Source: Haloarcula rubra (GTDB taxonomy: Archaea; Halobacteriota; Halobacteria; Halobacteriales; Haloarculaceae). From it: a stretch of 64,000 bases of DNA. Made by a program: the position numbers and the translations under genes. Positions 1 through 8,118 of this stretch are shown here, piece after piece. The number at the start of each line of letters is the position of its first letter. Within the stretch, counting starts at the first letter, position 1. The stretch is taken from contig NZ_RKLR01000010.1 in assembly GCF_019599465.1 (NCBI RefSeq), positions 51,283-115,282 on the forward strand, read 5' to 3'. The notes beneath the pieces are model-generated. The model was given only the letters and a program-made list of their open reading frames with translations, was not told where the DNA came from and ran no database searches.

Positions 1-35
1 CAGTCCGATCCCACACTGACCTGCAGGCAACAAAA

Positions 36-1061
36 TTGAATCCTATCGAGACAGATGTTGCCACGGCTATCGAAGGCGTCGAGTCAGCCCACGACCTCGA
101 TATCGTCCACTCACCAGTCGAGGTCTGTTCACAGCCGGCTGAGGTAATCGACGCTGGGAAGGCATCCGATATTGCGCCCGTTCGGGTGGGGGCAGACCGA
201 TGGGAACGTGCCCACCCAACCGAACTGGAAGCGCACTCGCGGACGACGAGCGACGCTGTTCGGCGTTTCATCATCACCCGGCTCGGACTCGATCCGAACG
301 AGTCGCAGTTCGAGCGCGTGTTCATACACTTAGTGCAGTACCTCCGTGAGGTAGGCGGGCTCCAACCGAGAGCACCGAGTTGTGCCGCTAGTCAGCAACT
401 GCGAACGCTCACTGGGTCTACCGACCTGCCTCTGCCGCTTCTCCACTGGTGTGCTGTGACGGGGTTGTTCGGAATTCCGACCTTCGAGACGCCCGACCTG
501 TTCACCGCGTTGCCGTACAGTCACACCCTGTCCGCTGCTGCAGAACGCCTGCACCGCCATCATTCGACTGTTCGAAATCTCTGTCGTGGCTGTGGGACGT
601 ACTTCGACGTCGATCCGGAGTCGCCAAGGTGGACCTGTGAACGCTGTTCACCCGAAGTGAGTCCAACGCTGGAGCGGACGGAACTATCGGCGTTCGAGGC
701 GGATCAGGAATCACACTGTTACATCTGTCTCTCGCCAGTTGCTACTGGTCAACTCCAACGGCATCACATAATCCCACGAGACGTCTTCGAGGATGACCGT
801 GTCAGGGATAGACCAGTCAATACGGTCACCGTCCACGCTGCCAAGTGCCCCGGGCATCCACACGCAATCTCCCATCAAACATTGGATGCGGATATCGACA
901 GAGCGTGGAACCACCAACTAGTCGAACACGAACCAGCACGCTGGTTCAATCTCACACATCTTGCCTGGGTACTCCACGAACTCGGCGACCAGATGGCCCC
1001 ACCGACTCGTCAGCGAGTGATCGAACTTATCTACCGAATGTGGACCGAACAGTTCGAATGA
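36..1061 (+). CDS. HNH-type zinc-binding protein, 5' end probably outside the window
   Basis: About 341 residues are visible. TTG at 36 is only a formal start, because the same frame stays open to the left edge of the window, so the real start may lie upstream. The middle holds a zinc-knuckle pair (CRGC ... CERC). It is followed by CYIC, a double histidine in QRHHIIPRDVF, then an asparagine and a late CPGH, an arrangement like an HNH nuclease fold with structural zinc. The stop overlaps the start of the NurA-domain gene (ATGA), so the two are probably translated together. HNH proteins occur in restriction, homing and DNA-repair contexts; the substrate is unknown. The HNH reading comes from visible motifs and nuclease activity is inferred. 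Confidence 0.6.
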   Translation: MNPIETDVATAIEGVESAHDLDIVHSPVEVCSQPAEVIDAGKASDIAPVRVGADRWERAHPTELEAHSRTTSDAVRRFIITRLGLDPNESQFERVFIHLVQYLREVGGLQPRAPSCAASQQLRTLTGSTDLPLPLLHWCAVTGLFGIPTFETPDLFTALPYSHTLSAAAERLHRHHSTVRNLCRGCGTYFDVDPESPRWTCERCSPEVSPTLERTELSAFEADQESHCYICLSPVATGQLQRHHIIPRDVFEDDRVRDRPVNTVTVHAAKCPGHPHAISHQTLDADIDRAWNHQLVEHEPARWFNLTHLAWVLHELGDQMAPPTRQRVIELIYRMWTEQFE

Positions 1062-2386
1062 CGCACTTCAACCGCGAGCATCACGTTATCGAGGCAGCTT
1101 TCGAGGAACTGGCCTCGCGGGTCGCCCAGTCAACCAGGACCGCGCCGACGGCCGACGCCGTCTGGGAGTGCATTGACGAGGCGGGATCAGACGCACTCGT
1201 GTCACTGGTTGGTGAGTCACCCACGATTCGGACACTGTCGCACAACGCATTCGCGGATATCGATCCAGTCCGGCCAGCATACGGACTCGACGCCGGATCA
1301 ACCGGTGGGATTCAGTTACAGTCCGGCCACCGTGTCTGCCGCTGTCGTTCGATGTTTGGCGTGCTCGGCGAGAAACGAGACGTCTGGGCCGACCAGACGT
1401 TGCTCCACTCGGCTATCGACCCGTACCCAGGGACTGAACAGTACTACTCTTCGCGGATAACGAGCCGGGGCTATGGCGATGCCCGAACACGAAGCCACGT
1501 CGTTGCTTTGCCGAGTCCGACGGACGGTCGTGAGACCGACGAGCTCGTGACGCTGTTGCAGTTTTTGGCCGAGGCGCTGCACCTACAGGCGTGTGTCCAC
1601 CAGCTCGATGGTCCACTCTACCTCGATGGGGCGTTGCTTCCATTGGGGCTGGCCAGTCGGCTACAGTTTTCCAGCGATACCGCGACACGAGACTCACCGT
1701 GGTTAGAGCTCGCCAGAGTCGTGTTGGCTACCTTTGCGACAGCGATAGCGGTTCACCTCGAACACGGGCACCGTGTGTTCGCGGTCGCGAAAACGCAAGA
1801 GACGAATGCGCTTGTAGGAACACTCAACGAACGTATCACAGCGGGAAAGACAGAGGTGAGTGCTGTTCGGCCGACGTCAGCAGCCGATGCAGTGCTGCCG
1901 TGGCAAACGGACCGCCAGTTCATCAGCCAATTGCTTGCTGAACAGGTCTCGGACACTGCACCGGAAACGACTTGGACCTATACGCCGTGGTTGGCACAAC
2001 CAACACTGCCAGCCCCACACGCAGACCATCGACGGCATCCGCTTGCCGAGGTGGCCTTGTCGTATGTACCACAAGAATTGCTGTCGCGGGCCTACTTTTT
2101 CGTCAGAATTCCGAACCAGAACGGGCTCTACCGTATCGAGGCGCCATTGCCGACGATTCAGACAGTCACACAGGGTGAACGAGAGCGCTTACAGCGTCTC
2201 GTCATGCGGGAAATGGCACAGACCAAGGGAACTGCCCAGCCAGTCGCACGGGCCGATGAGAAAGTGCGGCTTGGGTATGCTGCGCGAGAAGAGGTGCAAG
2301 AGACTGTCGAACGAGTGTTCGACGCGGCCGGTATCACTACCCAGCGTGTGCCCGCCCACAATCGGGACATTCGCTGGCAACACTAG
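1058..2386 (+). CDS. NurA-domain nuclease-like protein
   Basis: 442 residues from the ATG at 1058, chosen because it overlaps the previous stop as ATGA. NurA proteins are manganese-dependent 5'-3' exo/endonucleases that usually work with the HerA helicase in end resection. Visible family landmarks are an Asp-containing early segment (YGLDAGSTGG), the strand-forming LDGPLYLDGALLPLG with two Asp, a lysine in FAVAKTQ, and the late FFVRIP ... YRIEAP strand. No HerA-type ATPase gene is in the window; here the partner is an HNH protein. After the TAG at 2384-2386 the same frame stays open for 54 more codons with coding-like character. Nuclease activity is inferred from the fold. Confidence 0.65.
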   Translation: MTHFNREHHVIEAAFEELASRVAQSTRTAPTADAVWECIDEAGSDALVSLVGESPTIRTLSHNAFADIDPVRPAYGLDAGSTGGIQLQSGHRVCRCRSMFGVLGEKRDVWADQTLLHSAIDPYPGTEQYYSSRITSRGYGDARTRSHVVALPSPTDGRETDELVTLLQFLAEALHLQACVHQLDGPLYLDGALLPLGLASRLQFSSDTATRDSPWLELARVVLATFATAIAVHLEHGHRVFAVAKTQETNALVGTLNERITAGKTEVSAVRPTSAADAVLPWQTDRQFISQLLAEQVSDTAPETTWTYTPWLAQPTLPAPHADHRRHPLAEVALSYVPQELLSRAYFFVRIPNQNGLYRIEAPLPTIQTVTQGERERLQRLVMREMAQTKGTAQPVARADEKVRLGYAAREEVQETVERVFDAAGITTQRVPAHNRDIRWQH

Positions 2387-2551
2387 ATCGGTGCCGAGAT
2401 TCAGCGGGCCGAATCGGTACAGAATTTCGAGGCGCGTATGAACGCGTCAATTGCACTCCAGCGAGTGGGAGAGGCAATCACAGTCCGGGTTCGTACAGTA
2501 GAAATCGAATACCTGGGACGTCGATGCGGCGATACACCAGGATGCCAGTAA
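2387..2551 (+). pseudogene. In-frame open stretch directly after the NurA gene stop
   Basis: The 54 codons after the TAG at 2384-2386 stay open until the TAA at 2549-2551 and read like protein (for example EIQRAESVQNFEARMNASIA), with an internal ATG at 2438 that would give 37 residues. This could be a C-terminal part of the NurA protein cut off by a nonsense change, a small separate gene starting at 2438, or chance. No clear promoter or ribosome-binding site is seen before 2438. Confidence 0.3.
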
Positions 2552-2627
2552 TCAGTTTCCTGATCCGAGTCGTATTCGGTCTGGCAGCGCTCCGTAGAAC
2601 TGCACACCTCGTTTCCGCACTGTGCCG

Positions 2628-3065
2628 CTACTCGTTCCAGAATGCCTCGATCCGTTCGTCAAGACTGGTGAGGACGGTGGCGAGTACGTCCCGCCACTCG
2701 TCCGGATAGTCCTCGTCCTCGCCTGGTGTCGATGCATCCGGGGGCGGGTGGAAGTGCTCGCGGGTGGTGTGGTCGTTCGGGTGACGCTCCCAACGGCGAT
2801 CCCAGGATTCCCCCGTTTGGTATTGCTCGGCGTAATGGATGTTGACGTCGTCAGTCTCGAACCACCGGATCCGAAGATATGCACGCGTAATCCTGCTGGG
2901 GAAGTAACCGAGATCGTAGTCGGCGACGACGGCGTTCGGTGCATACGGGGGACGTGCTTGCACATCGTCGAAGCGAGCGCTTCGGGTAAGGTGCGCGGCA
3001 ATGCGGTCGAGAAGTTCAGTATCGATAGGGCCGGTATTGGGCGGATCAGCCGGGTTGTCAGGCAT
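2628..3065 (-). CDS. TumE-family toxin-like protein
   Basis: 145 residues from the ATG at 3065. The central RAYLRIRWFETDDVNIHYAEQ and the later WERHPNDHTTREHFHPPPDA, followed by a YPDEWRDVL segment, are the hallmark of the haloarchaeal TumE-type toxin family. The start overlaps the end of the upstream HTH gene by eight bases (ATGCCTGA), which fits an antitoxin-first operon with translational coupling. The molecular target is not visible. Start choice rests on the overlap; the frame also extends 17 codons upstream to an ATG inside the antitoxin gene, which is less likely. Confidence 0.7.
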   Translation of the reverse strand: MPDNPADPPNTGPIDTELLDRIAAHLTRSARFDDVQARPPYAPNAVVADYDLGYFPSRITRAYLRIRWFETDDVNIHYAEQYQTGESWDRRWERHPNDHTTREHFHPPPDASTPGEDEDYPDEWRDVLATVLTSLDERIEAFWNE

Positions 3066-3627
3066 CGATGGGACCAGGAGTGCCACCAGAGACTGGGTGG
3101 TCACGCCGCGCCGCATCTAGAAGCGCCGCTCTACGTTCGAGCGTTTTCCATTCCGAGAGTGCCTCCCACGCGTCTTCCGTTGCCATGTCCCGACTGACTT
3201 CGACGAGAGAGACCGCGTCCGGATCGTCTGCCTCAAACTGTTCCCTGTAATCTTCGATTTGGTCGATGGCGTCCGAAAGCGCCTCGACGATTTCTTGTTC
3301 AGAGTAGTCCTCGCGGATGCGATCGATCCGTCGCCACTCGAAGTACGCGTCGTTGCGCTCGTATCGGACCGGGCGGCCGCTGTGGCGGTGAACCAGCCCC
3401 ATCTCGTCGAACCACTCTAGGTAGTCTCGGGCGGTTTCGGTATCGCAGTCAGCGAGATCAGCGATGTCGGACACTTTCGTAGGTGTTCGAAGTTCGGTGA
3501 CGACGTCGAGGAGTCGCTCACGGATCGGCCCGCCCTTGAGCAGCGAGTCAGGCGACTCTAGCTCGTCGATGTCTGGCGGTGCTTCGTCGCCAGCGTACGC
3601 GTCGTCGGGAATATCAGTGATGTCCAT
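3058..3627 (-). CDS. HTH antitoxin/regulator paired with the TumE-like toxin
   Basis: 189 residues from the ATG at 3627 (MDITDIPDDAY); a longer frame begins at 3684 but its first 19 residues are basic and unlike the rest. A winged-helix region lies around residues 35-95 (IRERLLDVVTELRTPTKVSDIADLADC), with a hinge typical of DUF7342-type haloarchaeal regulators (family name from memory), then an acidic helical C-terminus. It is transcribed just before the toxin and overlaps it. It probably binds the toxin and represses the shared promoter. That role is inferred from the gene order and the known pairing of such proteins with TumE. Confidence 0.65.
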   Translation of the reverse strand: MDITDIPDDAYAGDEAPPDIDELESPDSLLKGGPIRERLLDVVTELRTPTKVSDIADLADCDTETARDYLEWFDEMGLVHRHSGRPVRYERNDAYFEWRRIDRIREDYSEQEIVEALSDAIDQIEDYREQFEADDPDAVSLVEVSRDMATEDAWEALSEWKTLERRAALLDAARRDHPVSGGTPGPIDA

Positions 3628-3845
3628 TCGCGAGGCCTCCTTGCTATGACCTATCGCTTGAAGCGGTATATATCTACTGAACACTGAATTATTTCTGCTT
3701 CATTCTAAATCCGGCGAGGTACCACGCATCTCATCCCCGGATTGCGGTTTCATGTCCGATTCTGTGCAGTCACATTGTCCCGTCAATACGTTGCGACGAA
3801 GATGGTAGCGCGATGAGTCGGTTAACTGGGTTCAATCACTTCGAA

Positions 3846-3885
3846 TTAACCAACATATTGGGGATTTACTCTGATTGTTGGTTAA
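3846..3885. repeat. Inverted-repeat element copy 1, AbiE operon promoter side
   Basis: Outer 9-mers TTAACCAAC (3846-3854) and GTTGGTTAA (3877-3885) form an inverted repeat 40 bases across. It ends about 50 bases before the TATA box of the AbiE operon. AbiEi antitoxins are known to repress their own operon through inverted repeats, so this is a candidate operator. The same element recurs at 5662-5702 and 9279-9318, which a simple operator would not explain. Confidence 0.7.
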
Positions 3886-3937
3886 GCCTGCTCGTCTCCC
3901 CCGTCCGCGGCAGTCGCAAGGCTAAAGCAGGCCCGTG

Positions 3938-3943
3938 TTTATA
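3938..3943 (+). promoter_or_regulatory. TATA box of the AbiE operon
   Basis: TTTATA lies 22-27 bases before the ATG at 3965. That spacing would put transcription start at or very near the start codon, as in leaderless haloarchaeal messages, and it argues against the GTG at 3935 as the start. Confidence 0.5.
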
Positions 3944-3964
3944 CTCTATGTAAGAAACGCAGGT

Positions 3965-4795
3965 ATGGGCACCATAGAACAATTGCAGAATATACGCCAG
4001 GGCCTCTCGACTCGAGAAAGTCGACTCCTTGCACGACTCGCTGGCGCGGGTCACCAGATCATCTCCGTCGACGACATCGAGACGACGCTGGAGGTCCCCC
4101 CAAACACCGCCCGCGAGATTGCCTCCCGGCTCACCGAGAAGGGCTGGCTCGACCGGCTCTTCCCGGGCACGTATCTCATCATTCCACTCACTGCCGGCGA
4201 GGAGGCCGTGTACACAACCCATGAGTACCTCATCGCGGCCCACGTCGCCGAGCCGATGTATATCGGCTACTACAGCGCCCTCAGCCACCACGGGCTGATC
4301 GAACAGGTCCCCCGGACGGTGTACGTCGTCACGCCGACCCGAGCGCAAAGCCGGGAGATCCACGGCGTCCCGTACCGCGTCACGACAGTCACCGAGCGGA
4401 AATTCTTCGGCTTTGAGCCGACATCGATCGAGGGCACGACCGTTCAGGTCAGCGGCCTGGAGAAGACGCTGGTCGACTGTGCGGACCACCCCGAGTTCTG
4501 TGGAGGCCTTCGGGAACTTGCGACCGCGATGCGTACTGCCGACGAACGGGGGTGCGACTGGGTCACTGTCGGCGAGTACCTCGAACGCCTCGACAACGGC
4601 GCTGCGACCAAGCGGATCGTCTACCTCGCCGACCAGCTCGGCATCGACCTCCCCGCCCGCGAGGAACTCGTCGCGTCTTTCACGAGTGGGTACTCGCTGC
4701 TGGACCCGACGCGGCCCGACACCGGATCGACCGACAGTACGTATCGCCTCCGAATCAACGTCGAGCCAGCCATGCTGGAGCCGACGGAGTCCTGA
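3965..4795 (+). CDS. abiEi: AbiEi-family antitoxin (type IV toxin-antitoxin)
   Basis: 276 residues from the ATG at 3965. The N-terminal winged helix (about residues 20-75, with a DIETTLEVPPNTAREIASRL recognition segment) is followed by the AbiEi C-terminal part (YIGYYSALSHHGLIEQ, then RKFFGF and SGLEKTLVDCADHPEFCGG), all characteristic of the family. In type IV systems the antitoxin does not bind the toxin but counteracts its activity, and it also represses the operon through inverted repeats. The toxin gene starts five bases downstream. Inverted-repeat elements lie on both sides of the operon. The GTG at 3935 is a less likely start because it overlaps the TATA box. Confidence 0.85.
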   Translation: MGTIEQLQNIRQGLSTRESRLLARLAGAGHQIISVDDIETTLEVPPNTAREIASRLTEKGWLDRLFPGTYLIIPLTAGEEAVYTTHEYLIAAHVAEPMYIGYYSALSHHGLIEQVPRTVYVVTPTRAQSREIHGVPYRVTTVTERKFFGFEPTSIEGTTVQVSGLEKTLVDCADHPEFCGGLRELATAMRTADERGCDWVTVGEYLERLDNGAATKRIVYLADQLGIDLPAREELVASFTSGYSLLDPTRPDTGSTDSTYRLRINVEPAMLEPTES

Positions 4796-4800
4796 TCGCG

Positions 4801-5604
4801 ATGATCAGTCAGGACCGGCTCCGGATTCTCGCTCGCGAACTGGGCGTTCGGCAAGGGTACGCCGAAAAGAACTACGTCAATTCGTGGCTCCTCTGGGGCA
4901 TCTTCACGAGCGACTACGGCGACAACCTCCTGTTCAAAGGCGGGACCGCGCTGTCCAAGCTGTATTTCCCGCAATCGTGGCGATTCTCGGAGGACCTCGA
5001 TTTTGGCGTCGAAGGGGAGTACCAGGGGTCCAAACAGGAGCTCCAAGCGGTCCTCGATACGATTGCCGACCGCTCTGGCATCGAATTCGAGATTCGCGAG
5101 CACCACGAATCCCAGCAGAACCACTATCCAACCCACTACGTCGACATCAGCATTCAGTACCGGGCCGTCCTCAGCCACCCCAACACGATCAGCATCGACG
5201 TGATGGTCGACGAGCACGTCGCCTTCGACCCTGTTCAGCACTCTCACGCGTACGAAGACGTGCCCGAATTCGACCTTCAGGCGTACAGCGTCGAGGAGAT
5301 CTTCGCCGAAAAGCTCCGAGCGATCTACCAGCGCGGGGCCGCCCGTGACTACTACGACCTCTATCAGCTGCTCGAGACCGATTCGGTCACGATCAACTTT
5401 GCCGACGTGGGGCCCGCCCTCGACGCGAAGTGCAAACACGATGGGCTCACCGTTGATCTGAACGACGGACTCCCGGACGAGCAACAAGAAACGATCAGCC
5501 ACCAGTGGGAGACTACGCTGCCGGACCTGACCGGTGACCCGCCGGCGTTCGAAATGGTCTGGGAACAGCTGGACACGGCAATCTCCCGACAGGGATCGTC
5601 GTAG
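4801..5604 (+). CDS. abiEii: AbiEii-family nucleotidyltransferase toxin
   Basis: 267 residues from the ATG at 4801. GGTALSK (residues 47-53) and SEDLDF (63-68) are the nucleotidyltransferase signature with the metal-binding Asp pair. A later EEIFAEKLRAI segment and a DYYDLYQLL helix complete the usual family order. AbiEii toxins transfer nucleotides onto RNA targets and stop growth, for example during phage infection. The gene lies five bases after the antitoxin stop. All catalytic residues that can be recognised are present, so it looks intact. Confidence 0.88.
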   Translation: MISQDRLRILARELGVRQGYAEKNYVNSWLLWGIFTSDYGDNLLFKGGTALSKLYFPQSWRFSEDLDFGVEGEYQGSKQELQAVLDTIADRSGIEFEIREHHESQQNHYPTHYVDISIQYRAVLSHPNTISIDVMVDEHVAFDPVQHSHAYEDVPEFDLQAYSVEEIFAEKLRAIYQRGAARDYYDLYQLLETDSVTINFADVGPALDAKCKHDGLTVDLNDGLPDEQQETISHQWETTLPDLTGDPPAFEMVWEQLDTAISRQGSS

Positions 5605-5661
5605 GCAACGGCCGATATCGGTGTCGATGGCCGATGGGTGTTGCATCCGGAGCTCTGGTGA

Positions 5662-5702
5662 TTAACCAACAATTCGGGATATCTGGCTGGTGCGTTGGTT
5701 AA
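5662..5702. repeat. Inverted-repeat element copy 2, after the AbiE toxin gene
   Basis: TTAACCAAC (5662-5670) and GTTGGTTAA (5694-5702) repeat copy 1 with a 41-base span. The interior starts AATTCGGG, and copy 3 continues its left arm with AATCG in the same place. It lies 57 bases after the toxin stop, where an operator is not expected, suggesting a boundary or mobility function. Confidence 0.7.
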
Positions 5703-6041
5703 CTTTGGCTGGCGAATCCACCGAGTCAATCGTTGATTGTCTCGTTATCGGGTCTTTCCGCAGTTCTACATAAGAGCGAGATAGTCAGACATGCCACCGA
5801 CCGTGCTCTAGTAAAAACTGCAGGCTGGACACTGCACACGTCACGCCTGTTGTGACGGGGAGATGTAGCGCGAGAGCGTTGCGTGCGTTACGAACACACG
5901 CGACGACTCTGTACAGAAGGGGGCGCTGCCGGTTGCTGTGGCTAGCGTAGCCGGGCGTCGGCGGCGGCAGGGCACGTGCAACCGCGTCCAACTGCAGTAG
6001 GTGGAGACGTTTGCGTGGCTATCCAGTCGCTGTCACAGGGC
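5703..6041. other. Intergenic stretch with no recognised gene
   Basis: About 340 bases between the second inverted repeat and the coiled-coil gene. No open frame with haloarchaeal protein character is seen on either strand. A short palindrome GGCTAGCGTAGCC occurs near 5940. Nothing else was recognised. Confidence 0.5.
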
Positions 6042-6908
6042 TCAGGCGGGTTCCCCCGTCACAACGGGCGTGACACCACCGATGGACGCTTTCTGGTCTG
6101 AGCCGTCGATCAGATCTAACCCAACGTAGCGCTTCTCCAGTAGCCCTTCAGCGGTGTCCATGTCCATCGCGAGGATCGGTGTGGCCTCCTGGGTACTGTC
6201 GATGCAGCGGCGTTTCTCGACGAGGTCGGCCCCACCGAGGTCGATAAGCGTGTCCCAGACGCGGGCGACCGTCTGTCGATGGGGTTGTCGTCCCAGTGTA
6301 CCGACGAGAGCCGTCTCGACGTCGTCTCTGGTCATGAACACGCCACTGCCGTCAGTCCGTTCGGTGGCGAACTCCGGCCAGGCTTTGGCCACCTTGATAG
6401 CGCGGTAGGTGTTCTGTCGGTTCGATTCTTCGACGAACACGTTCTTGATTTTAGCCTCCCGGCAGTTGGCGAAGAAGTCCAGCGGCGACGAACTCGGCTC
6501 GGTCCCAGACTGGTCGGCCTCTGTCAGATCTGTGTCGGTGTCCATCTGGGCGACACTGGCGATGGCGCTCTTCGCGACTTCGTGGGTCTCTTCTTGGTCC
6601 TCTTCGAGGTCGTCCAGTCGGGACTGGTTGGTCGCCGCCTGGCCGCTGGCACTGGTCGCGATTTCGTGGGTCTTCTCTCGTTGGGCTTCGAGTTCCTCGA
6701 CGCGTTCCTGCAGATCCTCGATGGTCCCGACGAGTGTCTCACAGAGCTGCACGACGAGTGGGTTGACGTCCGCGTCGTCGAGGGCAGCAAGTAGGTCCGC
6801 AGGGTCGTCGTCGGCGTGGTCGATGTCTGTTCCTTGGTGCTCAGCGAGCGCATTGTCTCGGTCGTCTGCGTCGGTGCTGTCGTCGTCGGCTGTCGTAGAT
6901 CGTGGCAT
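6042..6908 (-). CDS. Coiled-coil plasmid/virus-type protein of unknown function
   Basis: 288 residues from the ATG at 6908; a GTG at 6917 is also possible. The N-terminus is very acidic (runs of Asp). Residues about 60-130 form heptad-like coiled coil (DLQERVEELEAQREKTHEI, then a second repeat EEDQEETHEVAKSAI). The two copies of KTHEIA/ETHEVAKSA suggest an internal duplication. The C-terminal 130 residues (KNVFVEESNRQNTYRAIKVA ...) are compact and may be a winged-helix-like domain. Proteins of this layout are seen in haloarchaeal plasmids and proviruses. It starts twelve bases from a tRNA-like remnant. Function is unknown. Confidence 0.6.
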   Translation of the reverse strand: MPRSTTADDDSTDADDRDNALAEHQGTDIDHADDDPADLLAALDDADVNPLVVQLCETLVGTIEDLQERVEELEAQREKTHEIATSASGQAATNQSRLDDLEEDQEETHEVAKSAIASVAQMDTDTDLTEADQSGTEPSSSPLDFFANCREAKIKNVFVEESNRQNTYRAIKVAKAWPEFATERTDGSGVFMTRDDVETALVGTLGRQPHRQTVARVWDTLIDLGGADLVEKRRCIDSTQEATPILAMDMDTAEGLLEKRYVGLDLIDGSDQKASIGGVTPVVTGEPA

Positions 6909-6919
6909 TGTGACCACAG

Positions 6920-6965
6920 TGCCCGTCCCGGAATCGAACCGGGCGTCCCGACCACGGTACGGGCA
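6920..6965 (-). other. tRNA-like mini-structure (tRNA remnant)
   Basis: On the minus strand TGCCCGT and ACGGGCA form a perfect seven-pair acceptor-like stem. The 3' half contains a five-pair T-arm with the consensus loop (CCCGG-TTCGATT-CCGGG). The D arm is absent and only a three-pair remnant (CGT/ACG) stands where the anticodon arm should be, so the whole is 46 bases. It cannot be a normal tRNA. tRNA 3' fragments are classic integration scars, so this may be an attachment-site remnant, though no second copy is seen in the window. Confidence 0.5.
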
Positions 6966-7079
6966 GTGAATGGCTGGGGCAAGCGTGTCGTTCGGGGCAC
7001 AGCGCTGCTGCTCGCGGTGGAGTGGCGCCGCTACACAGTGCTCGTGCGGGCTGCTCGTCGTCCCCCTCAGGCGCTACTG

Positions 7080-7385
7080 TCAGCCGACCCCCTCAGGTGG
7101 TGGGCAGCCCTGAATGCCGGGGCCCTGCCGGTGTCGACACTCCTGAATGGGAACCTCGAGGGTCGTGAGGTCGGCTCGACGAACGGCTTCGGTGAGCCGA
7201 CGGCGGCGTGGCCGGTCACCGATGGAGGCCGCTATCCGAAGGACTGTCTCGTGGGCGAGGTCGGCGAGGAGCGTCCCGGTGATGGTCTGGCTATCGTCGT
7301 TAGTTGCACAGACGAGGAGCCACGGATCGGACTCGTACATCTCCAGAACAACCACTTCGCCCACTTCCGGCAGCGTCGTCGTCAT
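7080..7385 (-). CDS. Small protein of unknown function, coupled to the PadR-type gene
   Basis: 101 residues from the ATG at 7385, which overlaps the upstream regulator stop as ATGA. The N-terminal half (MTTTLPEVGEVVVLEMYESD) has beta-strand character and an acidic pattern; the C-terminus is basic and Pro-rich. No known domain is recognised. The overlap with the PadR-type gene suggests one operon. An ATG at 7424 in the same frame would extend it into the regulator gene and is less likely. Confidence 0.5.
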   Translation of the reverse strand: MTTTLPEVGEVVVLEMYESDPWLLVCATNDDSQTITGTLLADLAHETVLRIAASIGDRPRRRRLTEAVRRADLTTLEVPIQECRHRQGPGIQGCPPPEGVG

Positions 7386-7699
7386 TGTCGTCGCCTCCCG
7401 GACCGCAGGGCGTCGGGTGGACAAACGGCCTGTAGGTCGCGAGCGTGTCGATAGAGGACGGTACGGCCGGCGTCAGTCAGTCGGTACGCGTTCGTGCGCT
7501 CGTCGAGTGGCTCGGGTGAGAGCAGGCCCAGTTCGGCAAGTTGGCTGAGGTTCTGGTACAGCCGACTGTGGTTGATGGGGTCGGCGTACCGGTCGTCAAG
7601 GTAGTCCTTCAGCGCGAGGCCGTAGGGCTCGTCGTCGACGGCGGTGATGGCTTCCAACAGGTCGCGCTGAAAGCCGGTCAGACTATGGTAGGTCGTCAT
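7382..7699 (-). CDS. PadR-type winged-helix transcriptional regulator
   Basis: 105 residues. The N-terminal LTGFQRDLLEAI, the central YGLALKDYLDDRYADPINHSRLYQNLSQLAELGLL and the wing region DERTNAYRLTDAGRTVLY match the short haloarchaeal PadR/MarR-like winged-helix proteins found in plasmids and proviruses. It probably binds DNA as a dimer and may control this gene pair or neighbouring mobile genes; no operator is clear. It overlaps the following gene by four bases. Confidence 0.75.
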   Translation of the reverse strand: MTTYHSLTGFQRDLLEAITAVDDEPYGLALKDYLDDRYADPINHSRLYQNLSQLAELGLLSPEPLDERTNAYRLTDAGRTVLYRHARDLQAVCPPDALRSGRRRQ

Positions 7700-8118
7700 A
7701 CGGTACCCCCCTGTGTGGGCGTGGCCGAGGGGTCGATGGTAGACCTAGAAAAGCTACTGAAAGGTGGTGTAGGAAAGTTGGACTTCGCGTGTCGGTTTTC
7801 GTATATGGCATGCTGTGGGGCGTTCGTGGGCCGCTCAGCCGATGAGCGAAAGATGGACGAAAGTGAGCGAACATACCGTGGTCTGGTGGTTCGGGAATCG
7901 GTGATTCGTGCACGAAAGTGGGCAGGCGGGCGATGCAACTCTTCGTCGGTGGGTTGGTGGTCGGTCATGGGTTCAGTGCGACGCCGCCGTCGTTCTGGGC
8001 GTCACCTATCCTATGCTTTACACTGGGCCACCAAATAAGTTTCTACGAATAAGCTAATTCATTCGTATGTATTTTTAAGCCGGTGATTACTTTGCAAAGA
8101 CGGTTCCAGTAGAGAGCA
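7700..8118. other. Intergenic stretch between divergent regulators
   Basis: No convincing gene. A 90-codon minus-strand frame ends at the PadR start, but it is Arg/Ser/Pro-rich with few acidic residues, unlike haloarchaeal proteins. The right end holds the promoter of the winged-helix gene at 8119. Confidence 0.45.
8045..8078 (+). promoter_or_regulatory. Palindrome and TATA-like box before the winged-helix gene
   Basis: ACGAAT (8045-8050) and ATTCGT (8061-8066) form an inverted repeat with a 10-base spacer, directly followed by a T-rich TATA-like box (TTTTTAA, 8072-8078) about 41 bases before the ATG at 8119. This is a candidate operator, possibly for the gene's own product. Confidence 0.4.

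Noticed and set aside
7696..7968. A 90-codon minus-strand frame ending at the PadR-type gene start
   Set aside because: It overlaps neatly (ATGA), but the protein is Arg/Ser/Pro-rich with few acidic residues and no pattern, unlike haloarchaeal proteins.
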